A stretch of DNA of 64,000 nucleotides from Tannerella sp. Its GTDB lineage: Bacteria > Bacteroidota > Bacteroidia > Bacteroidales > Tannerellaceae. The stretch covers positions 1-64,000 of the forward strand of contig JAITVY010000060.1 in NCBI GenBank assembly GCA_031285565.1. The letters are read 5' to 3'. A program made the translations under genes and the position numbers. Numbering within the stretch: position 1 is the stretch's first letter; every line of letters starts with the position of its first letter. Positions 46,017 through 54,207 of the stretch are shown here, piece after piece. Under the pieces are notes generated by a model. That model did not search any database and was not told the origin of the DNA. It saw only the letters and a list, made by a program, of their open reading frames with translations.

Positions 46017-46104
46017 CATATAGAACGAATCTAACGAGTGATTAACGATTAATTAATCACGAATCATTAACAATTAACTGCTAATTGACATGCTTCGTTT
46101 CATG
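46017..46104. repeat. CATGGAACGAA-type inverted-repeat element, copy 4
   Basis: Starts CATATAGAACGAATCTAACG, contains GATTAACGATTAATTAATCA-style interior sequence and ends CATGCTTCGTTTCATG (46089-46104), whose reverse complement CATGAAACGAAGCATG pairs with the left end. It lies between wza and the phosphatase gene and overlaps the phosphatase stop codon. Confidence 0.6.
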
Positions 46105-46807
46105 ATAAAAAAATATCGTTTTGTACATTAATAGAATTAATTTCATTTATTAATCTCTTATTCTTCAAATATTTAATTTGATGTTTGTTGTGTAGATCTG
46201 TTCCTGCAAAATCGATCATATTTTCCCTGATCAGATTTCTTGCATTTTCTTTAACTGATTTTCCATAGTATCCGGCAAGAGATAACATGTTCAATTGAAA
46301 TTTGCAACCGATTCTCTTTAAATCCTTAAAGTCATCCTTTTTAAAGTAAAGGTAACGCTCCGGATGTGCGAGTATCGGTAAGAACCCTTTTTCCCGTAGT
46401 TCGAATATGACTGAATGCAATATCATTGATTTTTGGGTTAATGATGTTTCTACTAAAACATGATTAAAGGGTAAGCAAATAATTTTATCTCCGGAAATAG
46501 CGGATTGTCTGAATGACGAATCAATGAAATATTCAGCACAAACATTTGTTTTTATATGTATACTTCTCTTTATCAATTCACCTCTTAATAAATCATACTT
46601 TTCTTTTATGGATTTATTGGTATTCGGAAATCTAATACCATTAATGTGAGGTGAAAAATAAAGATTCTCTAATTTCAATTCTATAAGCCCTTCAACCATG
46701 GCTATGGAGTCATCCAGTTCCTCAGCTCCATCGTCTATACCCGGCAGAATATGAGAATGAATGTCTGTAATAAAATTTAACTTAGGCTTTATCCTTTTGA
46801 AAAACAT
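46100..46807 (-). CDS. PHP-family protein-tyrosine phosphatase (CpsB/YwqE type)
   Basis: A 235-residue metallophosphatase of the PHP superfamily. Metal-binding motifs are ITDIHSHILPGIDDGAEELD, FSPHI, EYFI, PILAHPERYLYF and FAGTDLHNK. CpsB/YwqE enzymes dephosphorylate the Tyr tail of the partner BY-kinase and so tune polysaccharide export; the kinase is encoded two genes downstream. It is the first gene of the minus-strand exopolysaccharide block. The stop codon overlaps a dispersed repeat that separates it from wza. Confidence 0.9.
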   Translation of the reverse strand: MFFKRIKPKLNFITDIHSHILPGIDDGAEELDDSIAMVEGLIELKLENLYFSPHINGIRFPNTNKSIKEKYDLLRGELIKRSIHIKTNVCAEYFIDSSFRQSAISGDKIICLPFNHVLVETSLTQKSMILHSVIFELREKGFLPILAHPERYLYFKKDDFKDLKRIGCKFQLNMLSLAGYYGKSVKENARNLIRENMIDFAGTDLHNKHQIKYLKNKRLINEINSINVQNDIFLS

Positions 46808-47305
46808 TCTATTTTAAAATGATATTTTTTAATGAATATGAATACGGCGTTGTTAATCAAATAATTATAGTCTATATTGCTTGTGAAGCTATAGAAATAT
46901 AATAATGTATGTTGTGAACTCAAACATTCTTTACCATTATAAACAATATTGATTCAGGAAAGGTTTTAAACTCTTGGGATAATTAATAGTCGAAACCCCG
47001 GAATATTTTCCCAATACATTATAAATTTCTTTAAAAATGAGCTTGACGATTTTTTAGAGCATTTTGATATTCGTATGGGCATCTATTGTAAAGAATATAT
47101 ATGGTATAATCTGGAGTCATATTTATTTTGCCAGGAGTTTGAGCGAGAGTTTCTCTGGTCCTGGTCCGATTAATTGCTCGAAGAAAGCATGAAGAAAAGC
47201 CCTTCTAAATCCCTGGAAAGGAAACCTAAAATAATAGAAATTATGATGCTGGAATTCATATTCCAATTTTGAGCCTGAAATTTTATACTTTTGTAGAAAA
47301 ACAAC
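46808..47305. other. Divergent intergenic region between the exopolysaccharide block and sbcD
   Basis: About 500 bp of AT-rich DNA that must contain the promoter of the minus-strand exopolysaccharide block, although I found no good TAnnTTTG match on that strand. A candidate sbcD -7 box lies at 47286-47293. No gene is credible. Confidence 0.5.
47286..47293 (+). promoter_or_regulatory. Candidate -7 box for sbcDC
   Basis: TACTTTTG matches TAnnTTTG, 12 bp before the sbcD ATG. A TTTG at 47268-47271 is only 14 bp upstream, shorter than the usual spacing, so support is partial. Confidence 0.4.
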
Positions 47306-48517
47306 ATGAGGATTCTTCATACGGCTGACTGGCATATTGGGCAGTATTTTTTTGGTTACGACCGTAAAGCGGAACATATATACTTTTTCAACTGGCTAAA
47401 AGAAGCTATCAGGGAACAACAGGCAGATGTATTGCTTGTTGCCGGGGATGTTTTTGATAGTCCGAACCCATCGGCAGAATCGCAAAAGATCTATTACCGG
47501 TTTTTGCGGGAAGTAACAACGGCAAATCCGCAATTACAGGTTATTATTATAGCAGGCAATCATGATTCGGCTGCCCGACTCGAAGCGCCCAATCCGCTGC
47601 TGGAGGAAATGAACATCCATATAAAAGGAATTATATCCAGAAATCCGGAAGGACAGATTGATGGTCAATCCTTATGTATTCCTTTAGTCAGCGGTGGAAA
47701 AGTAAAAGCCTGGTGTATTGCTATTCCTTACCTGCGCCAGGGTGATTATCCGACATCCGAAAGTTATGCAAAAGGAGTGAAAGAAATGTATGATATGCTG
47801 TATAACGAAATCCGGCAGGTCAAGGAAACGGATCAGCCTGTAATTTTTATGGGACACTTGCAGGCTACAGGTTCGGAAGTGTCTGAAAATGACCGCTCGG
47901 AACGTACAATTATTGGAGGACTGGAATCGGTTTCGCCCGAAATATTCGACAGGAATGATGTTGTATATACGGCTTTGGGTCATTTGCACAAGGCGCAGCG
48001 GGTATCCGGGAGGGAAAATGTGCGATATGCGGGAAGCCCTTTGCCGATGTCTTTTTCGGAGAAAAACTATAAACAGGGGATCAATCTGATTGAGATAGAT
48101 GATTCCGGTTTGAAGAGGATAGAGCGGATCGGCTTTGAACCACCGGTAAAATTGATTAGTTTGCCGAATGAGCCTAAACCCCTGGTTGAAGTTTTAGAAG
48201 AAATCGCGAAATTACCGGATGGAATGATTGAACCTGATTCTCCTTATTTAGAACTGAAAGTACTTATTACTGAACCCGAACCATCTATGCGAAACCAGAT
48301 AGAAGAAGCTTTAAAAGATAAGTCCGTCCGTTTGACAATAGCAGTTCCTTACAGGGTAAGAAAAGAACAAACATCGAAAGCTGTTACTTACGAGGAATTG
48401 AAGGCACTTACTCCTATGGAAATGGCACAGGATGTGTTTCAAAGCCGATATGGGAATGAGATGCCGGATCATATGAAAACATTGTTAGAAACAGTCATAC
48501 AGGAGGTGGGGAAATGA
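47306..48517 (+). CDS. sbcD: Exonuclease SbcD subunit (Mre11-like)
   Basis: A 403-residue metallophosphoesterase, the nuclease subunit of SbcCD, which cleaves DNA hairpins and blocked ends. Motifs are MRILHTADWHIGQYFFG, LLVAGDVFDSPNPS, IIAGNHDSAARL, VIFMGHLQATGSEVSEND and YTALGHLHKAQRV, covering the metal ligands of the Mre11 family. The C-terminal capping domain is present. Its stop overlaps the sbcC start by 4 nt. Confidence 0.96.
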   Translation: MRILHTADWHIGQYFFGYDRKAEHIYFFNWLKEAIREQQADVLLVAGDVFDSPNPSAESQKIYYRFLREVTTANPQLQVIIIAGNHDSAARLEAPNPLLEEMNIHIKGIISRNPEGQIDGQSLCIPLVSGGKVKAWCIAIPYLRQGDYPTSESYAKGVKEMYDMLYNEIRQVKETDQPVIFMGHLQATGSEVSENDRSERTIIGGLESVSPEIFDRNDVVYTALGHLHKAQRVSGRENVRYAGSPLPMSFSEKNYKQGINLIEIDDSGLKRIERIGFEPPVKLISLPNEPKPLVEVLEEIAKLPDGMIEPDSPYLELKVLITEPEPSMRNQIEEALKDKSVRLTIAVPYRVRKEQTSKAVTYEELKALTPMEMAQDVFQSRYGNEMPDHMKTLLETVIQEVGK

Positions 48518-51500
48518 AGATACTAGCGATCAGGGGGAAAAACCTGGCTTCACTGGAGGGTGAATTTGAAATCGATTTTACTTCCGAACCGCTGCAATCG
48601 GCAGGTATATTTGCGATTACGGGACAAACAGGCGCCGGTAAATCAACCATCCTTGATGCCTTGTGCCTTGCTTTGTTTGATGATACACCCCGGCTGAACA
48701 AGGCTGAATTAGTAAAAAAAGAAGATCTGGATACACTGGGTGATAAGATATCGCCGCAGGATTGCAGGAATATATTAAGGCGTGGGGCAAGCGATGGCTA
48801 CGCTGAGGTAGATTTTATTGCGCTCAACGGTGATAAATACCGTTCGAGGTGGTGTGTAAAAAGAGCCAGAGGGAAATCTGATGGCGCTTTGCAGCCCACA
48901 ACTATGACACTGGAAAATCTTTCGAACGGAATACAGGAACAGGGAACTAAAAGGGATTTTTTGAACAGGATAACGGAAATTATAGGGTTGACTTTTTACC
49001 AGTTTACCCGTGCGGTGTTGTTGGCACAGGGCGACTTTGCCAATTTCCTGAAAGCCCGGCAAAGTGATAAGGCGGAACTGTTGGAAAAACTGACGGGTAC
49101 GGCAATTTATTCCGGCATATCCATGCAGATTTATCAGAAGGCTGTTGAGGCTAAAGGGTCGCTGGATTTAATCCAACAGCGTATTAAAGATATAAGGCTT
49201 CTAAGTGATGAGGAACTGGATACGTTTATAAAGGAGAAGCAAGACCTTGAGAAAGAAGTTGAGCCTTTAAAGCAGCAACAAACAGCGATTGAAAAGAAAC
49301 TGGATTGGTTGCGGGAAGAGGAGTTGCTGAAGAACGAAATGCAACAGGCAGCCAATGAATTGAAAAACGTACAGGAGCAAATTAATCAGGCTGCCCCACG
49401 TTATGAATATATATCTTTGGTTGATCTTTCGCAGGAAATAAGGGATGCTTATATTGAACTGAACAACAAACAAACCCAATCAGAAAAACTGACCATAGGT
49501 TTGCAGGTAAAAGAGAAAGAAATAAGCGCTATTATAGAAAGGGTTGATAAAATAGCTGCGGAATTAAAGGTTGCAAAAAATGCGGTAGATGAGACAGATC
49601 AGAAATATAATGCATATAAGCCTGAAATAGCCCGTGCTAAAGAGCTCGATTTTAAGATACAGGCAATTACTGAAGAGCGGAATAAATCGGCAAAGGAACT
49701 GGAAGTATTCCGGGATCAGCTCAAAAAGGTGGAACAAGGTATTGCTGTTTTACAAAAACAGGAAACTGTCCTGAAGCAGCAGCAAAGCACATTGTCAGAA
49801 TGGTTTACGATTTATGAGCCATACAAAGCAATCGTCCCCAGGATCGACTATGTTACTTCATTGATCAATAATGCGTATGCGCTTAAAAAGCAACATCATA
49901 CAGCCCTGCAAAGTCTTGAATCTGCTAAAGCAATTATAATTACTTATCGTACCCGGTTAGAACAATATCAAAAGGAAGCTGAACGGTTGAATCATCTTCT
50001 TCCTACGGAAATACTTGATTTGCGGAAAAAACTGGAGGAGGGAAAGCCCTGTCCTGTATGCGGCAGTGTACATCATCCATTACAGGAACAGACCGGGCAG
50101 CAAGACCGGATTGATGAAAGCAAACTCGAATCAGAAAAGAAAAAAGTGGCAGGTATTATTACTCAAACAACAGAGAGCATTGAGAAAACGAATAAAAGCA
50201 TTACGGAATTTGAAGTGCATGTCCATAATTTTCAAAATCAGTATGATAGTATATACAATGAGTTGAGAATGATATTGGAACCGGTTTCTCAATGGGAGGC
50301 TGATTTTAATGGAGGTTGTTTACTGGAAAACCTGACCAAAGTCACTGATCAATGGAATAAGAACAAGCAGATGGCAGAACAGTGCCATCAACAAATAGAA
50401 AACCTGGCAGTTCGTTTGGAAGCTGGAAATAAAAGCTTAGAGGGTCTCTGGGAGCAATTCAGGGAAAAAGAGAAACAGAGTAAATCAATCGAAGAAAGAT
50501 TGAGTGGATCGAATATTCAAAGAAAACAACTATTGAATAATAAGCGTGTCGAGGATGTGGAGGAATATTTTGCGAAGCTGAAAGAACAACATTCCCATCG
50601 ATACGAACAACTACGAACCGAAAAAGAAAAGGCTGAGAAAGAGCAGTCTACACTAGAGGGAATTATCAATCAATTAAAGAAAGACAAAACTTTAATTGAC
50701 GAAGATGTTGTAAGGCTACATGCAACTGTTCAGGAGTGGGTAGTTAGTAAACTTCATCAGATATCATCTGATGATATGCTCAAAGAGTTGGTGTCGAAAT
50801 CGCATGAATGGATACAACAGGAAAAGTATTACCTGAACAATCTCAAGAACCAGGAACTTATCCATAAAGCAACCTTTGCCGAAAGAAGTAGTAAATCTGC
50901 AAAGCATCAGGAAGCCGGGCATAAGCCAGGCGATGAAGAAACTAAAGATATTTTATTGCAACAATTTGAGATCTTGTCGGAAAAGAAAACAGGAATTGAC
51001 GAACGGCTGAATGGAATCAATGCATCGGTGTTGGCTCATCAAAGAGGTAAAGAGCAAGTAAAGACCTTTGAGAAAGAACTACATGAGAAAACGGAATTGT
51101 ACAATAACTGGGCGAAGCTGAATGATTTGCTGGGGTCGGCATCGGGTAATAAATTTAAAACGATAGCACAGGGGTATACATTGGACGTTCTTTTATCGTA
51201 TGCCAATAAACATCTTGAAGAATTGACCCCACGATATACACTGGAAAAAATCCCCGGGACATTGGCGTTGCAGGTTATTGATAATGATATGCTGGGTGAA
51301 GTCCGGACAGTCCACTCACTCTCCGGAGGAGAATCTTTCCTTATATCGTTGGCGCTGGCTTTGGGATTATCGTCACTGTCGTCTAACCGTATGAAAATAG
51401 AATCGCTCTTTATTGATGAGGGCTTTGGTGCATTGGATGTTGATACTTTAAGTATTGCTATGGATGCGTTAGATAACCTGCATACGCGGGGACGGAAAAT

Positions 51501-51606
51501 AGGAGTGATCTCCCATGTTGAGGAAATGAAAGAAAGAATAACTACACAAATACAAGTTGTTAAATCGGCTAATGGGCGAAGTATAATTCGAATTTCGGGG
51601 GTATAA
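48514..51606 (+). CDS. sbcC: Exonuclease SbcC subunit (Rad50-like)
   Basis: A 1030-residue SMC-like ATPase, partner of SbcD. Walker A is GQTGAGKSTILDALCLALFD near the N-terminus. Long coiled coils flank a zinc hook CPVCGSVHHP (about residue 513). The C-terminal lobe has the signature VHSLSGGESFLISLALALGL and Walker B SLFIDEGFGALDVDT. The Gln-loop region QFTRAVLLAQGDFANFLKA is intact. ATP-driven conformational change opens SbcD to DNA ends. It ends at a terminator (51609-51640). Confidence 0.96.
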   Translation: MKILAIRGKNLASLEGEFEIDFTSEPLQSAGIFAITGQTGAGKSTILDALCLALFDDTPRLNKAELVKKEDLDTLGDKISPQDCRNILRRGASDGYAEVDFIALNGDKYRSRWCVKRARGKSDGALQPTTMTLENLSNGIQEQGTKRDFLNRITEIIGLTFYQFTRAVLLAQGDFANFLKARQSDKAELLEKLTGTAIYSGISMQIYQKAVEAKGSLDLIQQRIKDIRLLSDEELDTFIKEKQDLEKEVEPLKQQQTAIEKKLDWLREEELLKNEMQQAANELKNVQEQINQAAPRYEYISLVDLSQEIRDAYIELNNKQTQSEKLTIGLQVKEKEISAIIERVDKIAAELKVAKNAVDETDQKYNAYKPEIARAKELDFKIQAITEERNKSAKELEVFRDQLKKVEQGIAVLQKQETVLKQQQSTLSEWFTIYEPYKAIVPRIDYVTSLINNAYALKKQHHTALQSLESAKAIIITYRTRLEQYQKEAERLNHLLPTEILDLRKKLEEGKPCPVCGSVHHPLQEQTGQQDRIDESKLESEKKKVAGIITQTTESIEKTNKSITEFEVHVHNFQNQYDSIYNELRMILEPVSQWEADFNGGCLLENLTKVTDQWNKNKQMAEQCHQQIENLAVRLEAGNKSLEGLWEQFREKEKQSKSIEERLSGSNIQRKQLLNNKRVEDVEEYFAKLKEQHSHRYEQLRTEKEKAEKEQSTLEGIINQLKKDKTLIDEDVVRLHATVQEWVVSKLHQISSDDMLKELVSKSHEWIQQEKYYLNNLKNQELIHKATFAERSSKSAKHQEAGHKPGDEETKDILLQQFEILSEKKTGIDERLNGINASVLAHQRGKEQVKTFEKELHEKTELYNNWAKLNDLLGSASGNKFKTIAQGYTLDVLLSYANKHLEELTPRYTLEKIPGTLALQVIDNDMLGEVRTVHSLSGGESFLISLALALGLSSLSSNRMKIESLFIDEGFGALDVDTLSIAMDALDNLHTRGRKIGVISHVEEMKERITTQIQVVKSANGRSIIRISGV

Positions 51607-51608
51607 AA

Positions 51609-51640
51609 AAAAGATTCCTCCTGTTTTGGTGGAATCTTTT
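51609..51640 (+). terminator. Bidirectional terminator between sbcC and the histone-like gene
   Basis: AAAAGATTCCTCC (51609-51621) pairs with GGTGGAATCTTTT (51628-51640) at 12 of 13 positions, loop TGTTTT, with A-rich and T-rich flanks. It begins 3 bp after the sbcC stop and can serve both convergent genes. Confidence 0.75.
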
Positions 51641-51662
51641 AGATCTTGTCGCAATCAGACAT

Positions 51663-51839
51663 TTACTTTTTTGAATGTTCAATTGATTTTTTCCTGAACT
51701 CTTTCAACATTTTCTCTAATTCCAGAGATTCTTTACGTGCACGGGTACCTGCCGCTTTGTTTGATTTTTCCAACTGCAATGTTGCATCTTTTTCGAAAGC
51801 ATCGAAACTTTCCTTGATTTTACCAGCTAAATTTTTCAT
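51663..51839 (-). CDS. Histone H1-like small basic protein
   Basis: A 58-residue protein on the minus strand: starts MKNLAGKIKESFDAFEKDAT, contains LQLEKSNKAAGTRARKESLE and ends LEKMLKEFRKKSIEHSKK. This pattern (helical, Lys-rich, with NKAAGTRARKxSLELEKxLK) is that of the short H1/Hc1-like proteins conserved in Bacteroidetes, thought to bind DNA and shape the nucleoid. The plus-strand frame over the same DNA is its antisense. It stands alone, convergent with sbcC. Confidence 0.88.
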   Translation of the reverse strand: MKNLAGKIKESFDAFEKDATLQLEKSNKAAGTRARKESLELEKMLKEFRKKSIEHSKK

Positions 51840-52224
51840 TTTTTTAAATTAATTGAATAAGGTAATTCGCTTGTTAATATTTACTACTAATGTTTTCACT
51901 GTTATAACAAGCGGATATTAAAATTTGTTTACGGGTAAAGCTCACAAAAGGGGTATGATCTTTAAATTTTTTTCAGGGAATAAGCTTTTATTACAGTAAT
52001 TGCAATGATGGTTTTGAATATTGCAGTACGTGGTTTCAATTGAAGTCTAGTCTTTTAATAGGCAGGTTTAACTAGGTGAATTGGTTTTATTCAAAATAAT
52101 AAGATTGTATTCTTTTTTTTACTCTTGTCTGTTTCAGCAATAAAAAAATATCAGGAAGTGAAACAGTTGCTATTAAGCACTATTACTCCCTGATAGTTTT
52201 TACCATAGGTATAGAGAAATCTTC
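51840..52224. other. Gap between the histone-like gene and the HdeD-like gene
   Basis: AT-rich, with no credible gene. It should contain the histone-like gene promoter and holds a terminator hairpin at 52149-52195 for the HdeD-like gene. Confidence 0.5.
52149..52195 (-). terminator. Terminator of the HdeD-like gene
   Basis: ACTCCCTGATA (52185-52195) pairs with TATCAGGAAGT (52149-52159) at 10 of 11 positions across a 25-nt loop. On the minus strand the stem is followed by TTTTTTTA. Confidence 0.6.
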
Positions 52225-52797
52225 TTATTCTTTTATTTTATTGTAAAAAGATTTCATCCGTATACTGTAGTAGATCCTGACGATTCCGTAGAATAGCAGC
52301 GTAAGTGCTAACAGGTAAACAACAAATCCGGCTGTAAAGACTGGATTTGTTATAAGGATAAAAGACAGTATAAGGCCGAGTATACCAAAAGCAAGAACCC
52401 ATCCCCATCCTTTTACACCAGCTGTGCTTAAATCTATAGATGTGCCTATTGACCAGAAAGACTGGAACATGATCCAGAAACCTACAAAAAACAACATCAC
52501 ACCCATGGTGCCGATAGGAGTTGCTAATAACAGGATCCCGAATATTAAGCTGATAATACCGCTGGCCAATGTCCATCCCCAACCTTTAATGCTGTCTTTA
52601 TTGGATATCGCATAAATGATTTCGAGGAGACCACCTACTACAAATCCAATGACAAATAAAATGCTTAAAGCAACTAAGGCTGATCCCGGCATAAACATAC
52701 AAGCAATCCCGAGGATAATCGCAAAAATGCCAAGGAGGAGTGATACCCACCAATATTTTACGGTTCTTTTTACCGTGTCTAAAAATTCATTGTTCAT
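52225..52797 (-). CDS. HdeD/DUF308-family membrane protein
   Basis: A 190-residue integral membrane protein with six hydrophobic helices in three similar pairs: WWVSLLLGIFAIILGIACMF, LVALSILFVIGFVVGGLLEI, GWTLASGIISLIFGILLLA and so on, each containing a GWTLASGIISL-like motif. This is the HdeD/DUF308 fold. In E. coli HdeD is linked to acid resistance at high cell density; for this homologue the role is unknown. It is monocistronic with its own terminator. Confidence 0.85.
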   Translation of the reverse strand: MNNEFLDTVKRTVKYWWVSLLLGIFAIILGIACMFMPGSALVALSILFVIGFVVGGLLEIIYAISNKDSIKGWGWTLASGIISLIFGILLLATPIGTMGVMLFFVGFWIMFQSFWSIGTSIDLSTAGVKGWGWVLAFGILGLILSFILITNPVFTAGFVVYLLALTLLFYGIVRIYYSIRMKSFYNKIKE

Positions 52798-53020
52798 AAC
52801 CCTAAAGTATTTAGATTTATAATTCTGCTATTATAGAACAATGAAATTGTATTATTTGTTCAGTTTTTTTATCACTTTTGCAGGACTAACATATAAAGGA
52901 AATATATCTGTTTGAATGGTGGTATATAGGTAAATTTATCAGTATACGAATAATTTACCAGTACTTGTATGGGAGTGGATGATAAATTATTTTTGTGGTA
53001 ACATAACAGATTGGAACAAA

Positions 53021-53974
53021 ATGAGACAGAGTTTAATAGTAATATTATTGGCAATTACAGGGATTATGTCGGCAAACAAACTGAAGTCTGAAACAATTAA
53101 TAGTAAACATATGGAAATAAAATCATCAACTTTACGTCTTATTTATCCTCAGTGGCAGGGTGGAATCGTTGCACACTGGATGCCTGATCTTCCTGCAGAT
53201 GATGCATCGCGCGGATATTATCTGGGTGCGCAATTGCTCAACTTTCTTGCTCCTCAAAGTAATCAAAATACACAGACTGTCCCTGTTTCATTGGATATTA
53301 ACGACAGGGAGACTGAAAACGGGATCAATTCTTATAAAGTAATCTTAGAACAAACAAAGGCTGCGCTGGAGAGTGATCCGGAGAGAATCGTGACGCTTGG
53401 CGGTGACTGTGCGGTGAGTGTAGTTCCTTTTACGTACCTGGCAAATAAGTATCCTGATGATGTTGCGATTGTGTGGATAGATGCACATCCTGATGTGACT
53501 TTACCATATGATGATTACAAGGGCTATCATGCTATGGCTTTGACTGCTTGTATGGGTATGGGCGACCAGGCGATCGTGGATGTATTACCTGGGAAAGTGG
53601 ATGCTTCGAGGGCAATAATCGTTGGTCTGCGTTCGTGGGATGAAGGTATGAAAGAACGACAGGACAAGCTGGGTGTAAAAGGATTGTCACCTTCAGAAGT
53701 GGCTGGGAATAGTTATGCAGTCCTGGATTGGTTGAAAAGTACGGGCACTTCAAAAGTTGTTATCCATTTTGATATGGATGTGTTGGATCCTGCAGAAATA
53801 ATTGCAGCAGTGGGTACGGATCCCAACGGGATGAAGATTGATGAGGCTATGAGGGTGATTAATGATATTTCTTCGGAATATGATGTTGTTGGTCTTACGA
53901 TAGCTGAACCGATGCCACGGGTAGCTATCAAAATTCGGAATATGCTGAACCAGATGCCTTTGTTAAAAGAATAA
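53021..53974 (+). CDS. Arginase/agmatinase-family hydrolase
   Basis: A 317-residue ureohydrolase from the ATG at 53021. Di-manganese motifs are LGGDCAVSV, VWIDAHPDVT and VIHFDMDVLDP. ADDASRGYYLGAQLL and VVGLTIAEPMPR are also family-like. The substrate (arginine, agmatine, formiminoglutamate or other) cannot be assigned. The N-terminus MRQSLIVILLAITGIMSANK is hydrophobic like a signal peptide, which is unusual for this mostly cytosolic family. An internal ATG at 53111 (MEIKSSTLRLIYPQWQ) would give a cytosolic form that starts where homology begins. Which start is used is unresolved. Confidence 0.8.
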   Translation: MRQSLIVILLAITGIMSANKLKSETINSKHMEIKSSTLRLIYPQWQGGIVAHWMPDLPADDASRGYYLGAQLLNFLAPQSNQNTQTVPVSLDINDRETENGINSYKVILEQTKAALESDPERIVTLGGDCAVSVVPFTYLANKYPDDVAIVWIDAHPDVTLPYDDYKGYHAMALTACMGMGDQAIVDVLPGKVDASRAIIVGLRSWDEGMKERQDKLGVKGLSPSEVAGNSYAVLDWLKSTGTSKVVIHFDMDVLDPAEIIAAVGTDPNGMKIDEAMRVINDISSEYDVVGLTIAEPMPRVAIKIRNMLNQMPLLKE

Positions 53975-54082
53975 GCTTGAGTGTTTCGAGGACTTTGTGT
54001 AACACGAATGCTTCGTCATTCGAATGAAATGAGTGATTGCCTCAGTTCTTATGAGATGTTTCACTTTGTTTAATCAGATTAG

Positions 54083-54165
54083 TTGTTTTTGCGTGACTCG
54101 GCATAATCTAAACCAGTTTCTTAAAAGTGCATTTGCTTCTGCCCTCGCTACTTAAAACGTTCAAC
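54083..54165 (+). repeat. Dispersed repeat family A, third copy (inverted)
   Basis: Reads GACTCGGCATAATCTAAACC, then TTGCTTCTGCCCTCGCTACTT; the 17 bases 54137-54153 are the exact reverse complement of 27086-27102. It lies between two convergent genes, so any promoter function has no obvious target. Confidence 0.55.
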
Positions 54166-54207
54166 ATGACGATACGATAGCATTTTTTCCTTTTGGCACA
54201 CTCTTTT

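Noticed and set aside
47123-47377. 84-codon minus-strand open frame over the sbcD start
   Set aside because: It overlaps the strongly supported sbcD N-terminus and has no family-like pattern or promoter.
51646-51852. 68-codon plus-strand open frame
   Set aside because: It is antisense to the histone-like gene, whose protein sequence is clearly recognisable.
52238-52582. 114-codon minus-strand frame inside the HdeD-like gene
   Set aside because: The other frame has six regular membrane helices of a known family; this one is a shadow rich in Arg, Tyr and Cys.
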